From an uncultured Bacteroidia bacterium (lineage in GTDB: Bacteria; Bacteroidota; Bacteroidia; Bacteroidales; F082), in NCBI GenBank assembly GCA_902783365.1, contig CACZQL010000035.1:1-44848 (forward strand): DNA of 44,848 nt. Direction: 5' to 3'. A program made the translations under genes and the position numbers. This document shows, one piece after another, positions 38,244 to 44,848 of this stretch. Every line of letters starts with the position of its first letter. Position 1 is the stretch's first letter. The notes below the pieces were generated by a model. It was not told the origin of the DNA and did no database searches. It worked only from the letters and a program-made list of their open reading frames with translations.

Positions 38244-38367
38244 GGTGAGCGAGCGCAGCGAGCGTAACCTGGGGCGGCTGAGTGAGCGCAGCGAGCGTAG
38301 CCTGGTGTGGTGAGCGAGCGCAGCGAGCGTAACCTGGGGCGGGTGAGTGAACCCAGTGGCATAAAAG
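38244..38367. repeat. Tandem 32-33-bp repeats between sufB and sufC
   Basis: Three copies (38244-38275, 38276-38308, 38309-38340) each contain AGCGCAGCGAGCGTA and end in CCTGG, and a degraded fourth copy follows (38341-38367). The G+C-rich array fills most of the 191-bp sufB-sufC gap. No reading frame is evident. It may tune the relative amounts of sufB and sufC-E, but there is no direct evidence. Confidence 0.85.
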
Positions 38368-38399
38368 AAAAGAAGGAAAAAATATAAATGTGATAAAAT

Positions 38400-39151
<752 letters not shown>

Positions 39152-39152
<1 letters not shown>

Positions 39153-39979
39153 TGCACACGGCGATGGAATATCTCGAGAACAATATCGTGGTGGAGCGCA
39201 ACCAGTACCGCCAGCTGGTCGTCATCGACGACACGGAGCATCTCCAGGCCCACGAAGAGCATTGCGACATCGTGGTGGGCGAAAACGCCACGTTGGAGAT
39301 GTACCGCATCCAGAACCTTGACCATCATGCGGACCTGGTGACCAACATACACATCCATCAGCAACGCGATAGTAAAGTGCATTTCGTGGTCATCAGCTTC
39401 AACGCCGGATTGCTGCGCAACAACATCGTGGTGGACATCGACGGCGAAGGCTGCGAAACAGAAGTGTATGGCCTGTATCTGGTGGATAAGAAACAGCATG
39501 TGGAGAACTACTTGAAAATCAACCACAACGTACCGCATTGCACCAGCGATACCCGCTTCAAAGGTATCATCGACGACGAAGCTTCGGCGGTGTTCAACGG
39601 CCATGTGTATGTGGCTCCTGGAGCACAAAAAACCGACGCCCAGCAAAACAACGCCAACATCATCCTGACTTCCACGGCCAAGATTGACACCAAGCCGTTT
39701 TTGGAAATCTATGCCGACGATGTGAAATGCTCTCATGGCACCTCCACCGGCCAACTCGACCAGGAAGCCATGTTCTATATGCGCCAGCGCGGCATCAGCC
39801 AAGCCAACGCCAGAATGCTGTTGATGTATGCCTTCGCCGCCGAAATCAGCAACCATATCAAGATCGAAGACCTTCATGAGTCGATTGACGACATGATCAA
39901 GCGCCGCCTCAGAGGTGAGTTGTCTGCCTGCGACCATTGTGTGCTGCAATGCAAAAAACCTGTCGGAATGCATAAATGA
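39152..39979 (+). CDS. sufD: Fe-S assembly protein SufD, short form
   Basis: Paralogous partner of SufB in the scaffold. 275 residues, well below the 420-450 usual for SufD. The core beta-helix is present (QRDSKVHFVVISFNAGLLRN, HNVPHCTSDTRFKGI, DTKPFLEIYADDVKCSHG with the conserved His, GQLDQEAMFYMRQRGI), but the N-terminal helical domain of about 150 residues is missing. There is no space for it: the ATG is in the sufC TAATG overlap. An alternative start at 39128 adds only eight residues inside sufC. Confidence 0.9.
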
Positions 39980-41238
39980 CAACGATGATGGACCTCAATG
40001 AAATAAGACGCCAATTCCCCGTCCTCGACCAACAGGTCTATGGCAAGCCCTTGGTGTATCTCGACAACGCGGCGACCACCCAGAAACCTCTCTGCGTGAT
40101 TGACCGGGAGCGCGACTATTACCTTCACGAGAACTGCAACATCCATCGTGGGGTGCATTACCTTAGCCAGATGGCCACCGAGGCCTACGAGCAAGCCCGC
40201 CGCACCGTGGCCCGCTTTATCAACGCCAAGGAGTCCCACGAAATCGTTTTTACCCGCGGCACCACCGAATCCCTGAACCTGCTGGCCACATCCTTTGGAA
40301 CGGAAAGTGGAAAGTGGAAAGTGGAAAACTCTCCACTTTCCACTCTTCACTCTCCACTTAAAGTTCTTGTGACTGCCATGGAGCACCATTCCAATCTGGT
40401 TCCTTGGCAACAGATGGTGCAACGGTGTGGGGGAACGTTGTTGGTGGCGCCCATGGATGACCGTGGCGTCCTGGATTTGCAGGCCTACGAGGAGCTTCTG
40501 AAACAGGAGCCTACGATTGTGGCCATCGCCCATGTGTCGAACACCTTGGCTACGGTGAATCCCATCAAGGAGATGATTCGTATGGCACACCAATACGGTG
40601 CCTTGGCGGTGATCGACGGTGCCCAGTCCATCGCGCATATCCCGGTTGATGTTCAAGAGTTGGATTGCGACTTCTTCGTGTTCTCGGGGCACAAGATGTA
40701 TGCCCCGATGGGCATCGGATGCTTGTATGGCAAGACCGAATGGCTGGAACAACTGCCGCCTTATCAGTTTGGTGGCGAGATGGTCGATAGGGTGAGTTTC
40801 GAGCGGACCACCTTCAATAAGTTGCCTTTCAAGTTCGAGGCTGGCACTCCCAACGTGGGCGCGGCTTTGGGTTTGGAGACGGCCATCCATTTCATCGAGA
40901 GCCTGGATAGGAGGGAGGTCGCCGCGCATGAGGAAACCTTGCTTCGTGCCGCCATCGACCGGCTGTCGGCCATTGAGGGAATGCGTTTCATCGGCGAGGC
41001 TCCCGAGCGTAGCGGCTTGGTGAGTTTCATCATCGACGGGATCCATCCTTACGACCTTGGTACGATTATTGACAAGATGGGCGTGGCCGTGCGCACAGGC
41101 CATCATTGTGCCGAGCCTGTGATGACCCGTTTCGGCATTCCCGGCACCGTCCGCGCCTCCTTCGCCCTCTACAACACCCTCGACGAAGTAGAAACCTTTG
41201 TGAAAGCCGTTAACCGTGCCGCTACTATGTTGAGGTAA
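39976..41238 (+). CDS. sufS: Cysteine desulfurase SufS
   Basis: PLP enzyme that takes sulfur from cysteine as a persulfide for Fe-S assembly. 420 residues. Lys240 (VFSGHKMYAPMG) binds PLP, and Cys378 (RTGHHCAEP) carries the persulfide; NIHRGVHYLSQ and EMEHHSN-type loop (AMEHHSNLVPWQ) are present. Residues 109-129 (TESGKWKVENSPLSTLHSPL and on) have replaced the short loop between TSFG and VLVTAMEHHSN. They are encoded by a heptamer palindrome (40302-40357) and add about 12 residues. The frame is kept. Start overlaps the sufD stop (ATGA). Confidence 0.95.
   Translation: MTTMMDLNEIRRQFPVLDQQVYGKPLVYLDNAATTQKPLCVIDRERDYYLHENCNIHRGVHYLSQMATEAYEQARRTVARFINAKESHEIVFTRGTTESLNLLATSFGTESGKWKVENSPLSTLHSPLKVLVTAMEHHSNLVPWQQMVQRCGGTLLVAPMDDRGVLDLQAYEELLKQEPTIVAIAHVSNTLATVNPIKEMIRMAHQYGALAVIDGAQSIAHIPVDVQELDCDFFVFSGHKMYAPMGIGCLYGKTEWLEQLPPYQFGGEMVDRVSFERTTFNKLPFKFEAGTPNVGAALGLETAIHFIESLDRREVAAHEETLLRAAIDRLSAIEGMRFIGEAPERSGLVSFIIDGIHPYDLGTIIDKMGVAVRTGHHCAEPVMTRFGIPGTVRASFALYNTLDEVETFVKAVNRAATMLR
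40302..40357. repeat. GGAAAGT heptamer palindrome inside sufS
   Basis: Eight 7-nt units: three GGAAAGT, GGAAAAC, then TCTCCAC, TTTCCAC, TCTTCAC and TCTCCAC. The two halves are largely complementary, so the mRNA could form a hairpin in the coding region. The unit sequence differs from the other heptamers, but the 7-nt register and palindrome are the same. Confidence 0.92.
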
Positions 41239-41279
41239 ACTGCCAACTTCCAACTGAAAACTGCCAACTTCCAACTGAA
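41238..41279. repeat. AACTGCC/AACTTCC/AACTGAA heptamer array between sufS and sufE
   Basis: Six 7-nt units, a 21-nt motif (AACTGCC, AACTTCC, AACTGAA) twice in tandem, starting at the last base of the sufS TAA and ending 6 bp before the sufE ATG. It shares the AACTTCC unit with the array upstream of coaD. Confidence 0.85.
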
Positions 41280-41285
41280 AAAAGC

Positions 41286-41705
41286 ATGACAATAAAAGAA
41301 ATACAAAGCCAAATCATCGAGGAGTTCTCGATGTTCGACGATTGGATGGATCGTTATGCCCTACTTATCGAAATGGGGAAGGAATGTCCCATCATTGATG
41401 ACCAATACCGAAATGACCAATACCTGATCAACGGTTGCCAATCCCGTGTGTGGCTCCATGCCGAGCTCAAGGAGGGCAAGGTGTATTATACCGCCGATAG
41501 CGATGCTGTCATCACCAAAGGCATCATCTACTTATTAATTAAGGTCTTCTCTGGCCAGACCCCTCAGGACATATTGGCCGCTGACCTGTCGTTTTTGGAT
41601 GAAATCGGTTTAAAGGAGCATTTGAGCCCGACCCGTTCCAATGGCCTCCTCTCGATGTTAAAGCAGATGCTACTCTATGCGGAAGCCCTTTCGGGGAATG
41701 CGTAA
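41286..41705 (+). CDS. sufE: Sulfur acceptor protein SufE
   Basis: Accepts persulfide sulfur from SufS and passes it to SufBCD. 139 residues, standard. Cys51 in LINGCQSRVW is the acceptor cysteine in the family motif. The last gene of the suf operon; its TAA (41703-41705) forms the left edge of a GGAATGC palindrome. Between sufS and sufE lies a heptamer array rather than a promoter. Confidence 0.95.
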   Translation: MTIKEIQSQIIEEFSMFDDWMDRYALLIEMGKECPIIDDQYRNDQYLINGCQSRVWLHAELKEGKVYYTADSDAVITKGIIYLLIKVFSGQTPQDILAADLSFLDEIGLKEHLSPTRSNGLLSMLKQMLLYAEALSGNA

Positions 41706-41780
41706 TTCGGAATGCGGAATGCGGAATAACCTATCGGAGTTAAGGTATTCCGCATTCCGCATTCCGCATTCCGAATTAAT
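41703..41780. repeat. GGAATGC palindromic element between sufE and the DUF59 gene
   Basis: Two GGAATGC, GGAATAA, CCTATCG, an 8-nt GAGTTAAG (one extra T compared with the other copies), GTATTCC, three GCATTCC and GAATTAA. The left edge is the sufE TAA, and the right edge holds the DUF59 stop (TTA, 41776-41778). Same design as the copies at 25741 and 32485. Confidence 0.92.
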
Positions 41781-42135
41781 AAAGGAAGTCCATTGGGGAG
41801 TAATTGGCGTAATCGCCATCCAAGCCTAATGCAGCTTTGGCTTCGTCCGACAGCATGCTGATATCCCAAACGGGGTCGAACGTGAGTTCGACCTCGACTT
41901 TTTTTACGCCCATGATGGCCTCGATGCGTTTCTTTACCTCGGCAGGGAGTACCTCTGCCACGGGGCAGTTCGGTGCCGTCACGGTCATGACAATTTTCAC
42001 GTTGCCTTCTTCATCGACATCGACGCCATAGATCAGGTGCAAGGTCCAGATGTCCACCGGGATCTCTGGGTCATAAATGGTTTTCAGGACGTTGATTACC
42101 GTTTCCTTTAATTGGCTGATTTCTTCTTTATTCAT
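41776..42135 (-). CDS. DUF59 (MIP18) family SufT-like protein
   Basis: 119 residues. The DUF59 fold with YDPEIPVDIWTLHLIYGV and the conserved Cys in TAPNCPVAEVLP. Such proteins (SufT, PaaD-like, MIP18) help insert Fe-S clusters. Position convergent with sufE at the end of the suf operon agrees with that. ATG at 42135 is chosen; a second in-frame ATG at 42144 lies in the palindromic repeat. Confidence 0.88.
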   Translation of the reverse strand: MNKEEISQLKETVINVLKTIYDPEIPVDIWTLHLIYGVDVDEEGNVKIVMTVTAPNCPVAEVLPAEVKKRIEAIMGVKKVEVELTFDPVWDISMLSDEAKAALGLDGDYANYSPMDFLY

Positions 42136-42209
42136 CCTAATCATCTTTCGCCCTACGGGCGATTTTCCGTTTTTCGTTTCGATCTAATCATCTTTCGCCC
42201 TACGTGCGG
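42136..42209. repeat. Second pair of TCGCCC palindromic repeats
   Basis: Copies at 42136-42162 and 42183-42209, 47 bp apart, matching the pair at 11-87 with an A in place of C in the loop. The second copy has lost stem pairing by a change to ACGTGCGG. They fill the gap between two minus-strand genes. Confidence 0.8.
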
Positions 42210-42219
42210 TTCTTCGATT

Positions 42220-43080
42220 TCAGTTTTTCCCGATGAGGTCTTTTGCCATTCCGAGGAACATCAGGGCCACGGCGTTGAAGTCCATGTTGAGGTCTTTGCT
42301 GAGGCCGACTCTGTCTTTGAAGATGGCCACGTTGAACCATTGCAGGCATTGGAAGGCGCGGTGGAAGCGCAGGCGGCGCAGTTCGTCTTCGGTGGGTTGG
42401 TGTCCCAAATAGCATTCCAGGAGCGACAGGGCTTTGTCGAAGCCCGCGTTGCCGTAGCAGGCGATGTCATAGAAGGGGTCGTTCATTCCGGCAAACTCCC
42501 AGTCCAGCACGTAGAGCTTGTCGCCGCTGATCACGAGGTTGGTGGGTTGGTAGTCGCAGTGGCAGGGAACCAAGGGGATGTTTTTGAATTCTTGACGCAG
42601 TTCTTCCAGGCGGCCACGGAGGTCCAGGTATTCCTGGGGGTGGGTGAATCCCATCTCGCAGCAATAGCGTTCGTCGTCGTCGAGCCTTCCAAAGGCGTTG
42701 TAGTCTTTGAACTTCAGATGGCTCGTGTGGAGCGTTTTGAGGGCCTTTACGGACATTTCGTTGTAGGACACGATGTCAGTGGTGCTCATGATGGTTCCCT
42801 CGACGTATTCGGCCAGTTTTTCGCCGGAAGGGATCTCCACGTAGGTGGTCACGTTGTTGAGGCCCAGCTTATCGACTTCTTGAAGGTTGGCCCATTCGTC
42901 CACGCGGTTCACAAAACGTTCGGCGTATTTTCCTGGGACGCGGTAGGTGTATTTTTTGCCTTGGGTTTCCACCACGTACGTGTAGTTGCTCATGCCGCCT
43001 TCGAGGCGCATGACGATTTGAGTGTCTTGAGTGTGTAATAGTGCGTTCACTCGAGCAATAATGTATTCTTCGATGTTCAT
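42220..43080 (-). CDS. Choline/ethanolamine kinase-like phosphotransferase
   Basis: 286 residues, aminoglycoside-phosphotransferase/choline-kinase fold. Visible are GGMSNYTYVV (nucleotide loop), the Brenner motif PLVPCHCDYQPTNLVI with its catalytic Asp and Asn, and YVLDWEFAGMNDPFYDIA, whose Asp binds Mg. It resembles LicA-type choline kinases that decorate surface glycans with phosphocholine, but the rest of a lic locus is not in view. CAAAGATA at 43106-43113 reads TATCTTTG on the minus strand and is a likely -7. Confidence 0.87.
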   Translation of the reverse strand: MNIEEYIIARVNALLHTQDTQIVMRLEGGMSNYTYVVETQGKKYTYRVPGKYAERFVNRVDEWANLQEVDKLGLNNVTTYVEIPSGEKLAEYVEGTIMSTTDIVSYNEMSVKALKTLHTSHLKFKDYNAFGRLDDDERYCCEMGFTHPQEYLDLRGRLEELRQEFKNIPLVPCHCDYQPTNLVISGDKLYVLDWEFAGMNDPFYDIACYGNAGFDKALSLLECYLGHQPTEDELRRLRFHRAFQCLQWFNVAIFKDRVGLSKDLNMDFNAVALMFLGMAKDLIGKN

Positions 43081-43105
43081 TAGAGCAGTGGTTTTAAAAA
43101 TTTTG

Positions 43106-43113
43106 CAAAGATA
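43106..43113 (-). promoter_or_regulatory. -7 promoter element for the choline-kinase-like gene
   Basis: TATCTTTG on the minus strand, 25 bp before the ATG at 43080. Matches TAnnTTTG. Confidence 0.6.
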
Positions 43114-43147
43114 ATTCTAAATTCTAAATTCTAAATTCTAAATTCAA
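43113..43147. repeat. AATTCTA heptamer array upstream of the tRNA
   Basis: Four AATTCTA and one AATTCAA, 35 nt in exact 7-nt register. It lies between the promoter of the choline-kinase-like gene and that of the tRNA and shares its unit with the array before secA. Confidence 0.88.
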
Positions 43148-43157
43148 ATATTTTTCT

Positions 43158-43165
43158 TATTTTTG
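43158..43165 (+). promoter_or_regulatory. -7 promoter element for tRNA-Ala
   Basis: TATTTTTG, 16 bp before the tRNA 5' end, leaving a few nucleotides of leader to be trimmed. Confidence 0.65.
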
Positions 43166-43181
43166 CAGCCTCAAACGGATT

Positions 43182-43257
43182 GGGGGTTTAGCTCATCTGG
43201 TAGAGCGTCAGGTTCGCAATCTGAAGGTGGCCGGTTCGAGTCCGGTAACCTCCACCA
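43182..43257 (+). tRNA. tRNA-Ala (anticodon CGC)
   Basis: A full cloverleaf of 76 nt including an encoded CCA. Acceptor GGGGGTT pairs with AACCTCC, with the G3:U70 wobble pair that identifies alanine tRNAs. D arm GCTC/GAGC, anticodon stem TCAGG/TCTGA with loop TTCGCAA giving anticodon CGC (reads GCG), and T arm with TTCGAGT. Followed directly by a strong terminator, so it is a single-gene unit. Confidence 0.95.
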
Positions 43258-43259
43258 AC

Positions 43260-43292
43260 AAAAAAAGGTCGGCATTTCGCCGACCTTTTTTT
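43260..43292. terminator. Bidirectional intrinsic terminator after tRNA-Ala
   Basis: Seven A, GGTCGGC, a 5-nt loop, GCCGACC and seven T. The A and T tracts extend the stem to 14 bp and supply a U-run in both directions, so it can end the tRNA transcript and also that of the convergent T9SS gene. Confidence 0.93.
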
Positions 43293-43301
43293 GTGTCCTA
43301 A

Positions 43302-43325
43302 AGGGACGGCCCGGAGGCCGTCCCT
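43302..43325. repeat. GC-rich hairpin at the 3' end of the adhesin gene
   Basis: AGGGACGGCC, CGGA loop, GGCCGTCCCT, a perfect 10-bp stem just 3' of the stop of the minus-strand T9SS gene. It probably protects or helps end that transcript. Confidence 0.75.
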
Positions 43326-43333
43326 AAGAGGTT

Positions 43334-44848
43334 TTAGTCAACAAGAGTGACGCGCTTCACGCTAACACCGTTCTCAGTGTAAACACGCACCATGTAAACG
43401 CCAGCCTTGTATTGGCTGAGGTTCATTTCGTACATGTTGCCATCGATGTCGGCATCGTAGAGGATCTGGCCAAGAGCGCTCACCAAGGTGATGTGCTTCA
43501 TGTTGTTGGCTTCAATCTTCACGTTGCCCTTAGTCGGGTTAGGATAGAGGCTCACAGTGTTGTCGATCTCGGTCACGCTCGTCACGTTGACGGTGACATA
43601 GTCTTGTGCCAGGTTCGGAGTCAAAGCGGGATCTGACTCGCAGTTGTCATAGACAGCGGTCACCTGGTAGTCATAATGACCAGCGCTCACATGATCGTTG
43701 TAGCTGTACTCGTAAGCACCAGTGAAAGGAACATTGGCGATCACGGAACCATCGCGATAGACATTGAAGCTGACAGGATCGCCAGCGCGCTTGGCGGCGC
43801 CAAGGCTGATGTCGTCAACATCGAGATAGAAGTAATCGGTGCAGTTGAAGTGGCGGATGGCGATGTAGCCAGTCTGACCAGCATAGCTGCTCAAGTCAAC
43901 GGTATAGAGATACCAGTTGCCCTGGTCGCGGCCACCGTCGCGGGTAACGTCGGTGGGAACGCCAGCCTTGGAGGTCATCGTCCACTCTTGGATGGTGGTG
44001 AAGTTGGCAGCGCTGGTGTTACCGCTCGTGGAGATAGCAACGCCGAAGTGCTCGCCAGCCCAAGCAGCGTCTTGTGCGCAAGCATAGAAGCTGAACACAC
44101 CGCCCAAGTTCACTTGAGGTGAAACGAGGTAGTTGTCAGGATACAGAGCGCCGAAGTTGTTGTCGTAGCTCTGTGAGAAGACCATGTCGGAAGAACCGTT
44201 ATGGCCGTAACCAGTACCCATGGTCTGGCTTGCCAGTTGCCAGTTGTAACCGTCGCCATCAGCGTCGATGAGCGTCCAGTCACCGAAGGAACCGTTCTCG
44301 AAGTCATAGAAGAACTCATCGCCGTGAGGAGCCTCACCGTAGGTCCAGGTGATTTGGGCACCAAACTCGGAAGGAGTCCAGTAGTATTCGCCTTCGAGGT
44401 TGTCAGGAGCGGTGCAGGTAGGAGTACCAGTGACAGCCATCTCCGGGCAAGACATTGCATAGTAGGTGTAGTCGGACTGGAAACCATCGTGGATCACGCG
44501 GATCTCATAGTAACCAGGATCGTTGGGGTTGATGTCGGTGTAGGTCTGTGCAGGAGCATACACTTCAGCCAGCCATTCACCGTCACGGAAGATCTCAACA
44601 CCGATGATGCCGCCTTCAACCGGAGGAACCGGAGGCACAGGACCGCTGTTGTCGTCACGGAGCTCATAGATACCGATGAGGTTCGGGTCTTGCTGGATGT
44701 CGCCGATGAAGGCCATCTTGCCATTGAAGCTGCCGACAGTGCAACCGCCGGAGGAACCGGAGTTGAAGCCAGGAGTGCTCGAGAAGTTGAACACCGAGCC
44801 ACCCATGGTGTTGGTGGTGATGTTGTAATCCTCAACATCGTTGGTGCC
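43334..44848 (-). CDS. T9SS-sorted adhesin-like protein, 5' part outside the window
   Basis: Open through the window edge, so the first part is missing; about 504 residues are seen. It shows an Fn3-like segment near the start of the visible part, then a cleaved-adhesin/MAM-like jelly roll (about 180-350, FYDFENGSFGDWTLIDADGDG, HFGVAISTSG, DVDDISLGAAK), a second Fn3-like segment (YNDHVSAGHYDYQVTAVYDN) and a type A sorting domain (VSLYPNPTKGNVKIEANN, YKAGVYMVRVY). This layout occurs in gingipain-type haemagglutinins and in the C10 proteases above. A protease domain could lie upstream but is not visible. Confidence 0.85.
   Translation of the reverse strand, partial: GTNDVEDYNITTNTMGGSVFNFSSTPGFNSGSSGGCTVGSFNGKMAFIGDIQQDPNLIGIYELRDDNSGPVPPVPPVEGGIIGVEIFRDGEWLAEVYAPAQTYTDINPNDPGYYEIRVIHDGFQSDYTYYAMSCPEMAVTGTPTCTAPDNLEGEYYWTPSEFGAQITWTYGEAPHGDEFFYDFENGSFGDWTLIDADGDGYNWQLASQTMGTGYGHNGSSDMVFSQSYDNNFGALYPDNYLVSPQVNLGGVFSFYACAQDAAWAGEHFGVAISTSGNTSAANFTTIQEWTMTSKAGVPTDVTRDGGRDQGNWYLYTVDLSSYAGQTGYIAIRHFNCTDYFYLDVDDISLGAAKRAGDPVSFNVYRDGSVIANVPFTGAYEYSYNDHVSAGHYDYQVTAVYDNCESDPALTPNLAQDYVTVNVTSVTEIDNTVSLYPNPTKGNVKIEANNMKHITLVSALGQILYDADIDGNMYEMNLSQYKAGVYMVRVYTENGVSVKRVTLVD

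Noticed and set aside
43214..43220. Reading the tRNA anticodon as GCA (Cys)
   Set aside because: With a 5-bp stem TCAGG/TCTGA the 7-nt loop TTCGCAA places CGC at 34-36, and the acceptor has the alanine-specific G3:U70 pair.

Overview
The window reads as part of a Bacteroidota chromosome, most likely Bacteroidales and gut- or rumen-like. This rests on four things: several secreted proteins end in a type A type IX secretion (T9SS) sorting domain; nearly every promoter region carries the phylum-typical TAnnTTTG -7 element; the gene content and order (PASTA/rluD beside ddl, sufBCDSE plus a DUF59 gene, DUF2851, zapA next to rny) fit that order; and ribosome-binding sites are mostly weak. No phage, transposase or CRISPR array is visible. 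Genes are densely packed, and no stretch over 300 bases lacks a gene.

Layout. 109-3918 (minus): PASTA membrane protein, T9SS-secreted protein and rluD, divergent from ddl. 5009-17180 (minus): a tight six-gene run of OPT oligopeptide transporter, two paralogous secreted C10 cysteine proteases, pyrH, a GT39-type glycosyltransferase and frr. 17349-18010: a small membrane protein/XRE regulator pair. 18056-21900 (minus): DUF2851, rny, a probable 6S RNA, zapA and a small coiled-coil protein. 22007-29038: a 5'-nucleotidase lipoprotein, folE with a T9SS protein, birA, pyrE, and a NUDIX/coaD/thioredoxin-like run. 29192-36656: secA, pepT, a second GT39 and a membrane PHP-like protein. 36757-42135: the SUF Fe-S assembly cluster sufB-C-D-S-E with a convergent sufT-like gene. 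42220-44848: a choline-kinase-like gene, tRNA-Ala(CGC) with a strong terminator, and the 3' part of a large T9SS adhesin-like gene cut by the window edge.

The most unusual signal is a family of 7-bp-periodic repeats at gene boundaries. Several heptamers occur (AGGTGAA/AGGTGAG, GGAATGC, GGAAAGT, AACTGAT, AATTCTA, GAAGTAA), often in arrays of exactly five units (35 nt) or as inverted pairs that can form long hairpins. They supply the stop codons of neighbouring genes, giving unrelated proteins a common Gly-Glu-Arg end. Three GGAATGC palindromes sit exactly between the stop codons of convergent gene pairs. Some arrays have entered coding sequence: sufS, birA and both C10 proteases. I do not know of a description of this family. 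It resembles in form the cyanobacterial heptamer STRRs and the protein-invading palindromes of Rickettsia.

The large minus-strand run links protein degradation outside the cell, peptide import, UMP phosphorylation and ribosome recycling in one apparent transcription unit. The SUF cluster is a complete scaffold, ATPase and desulfurase set.
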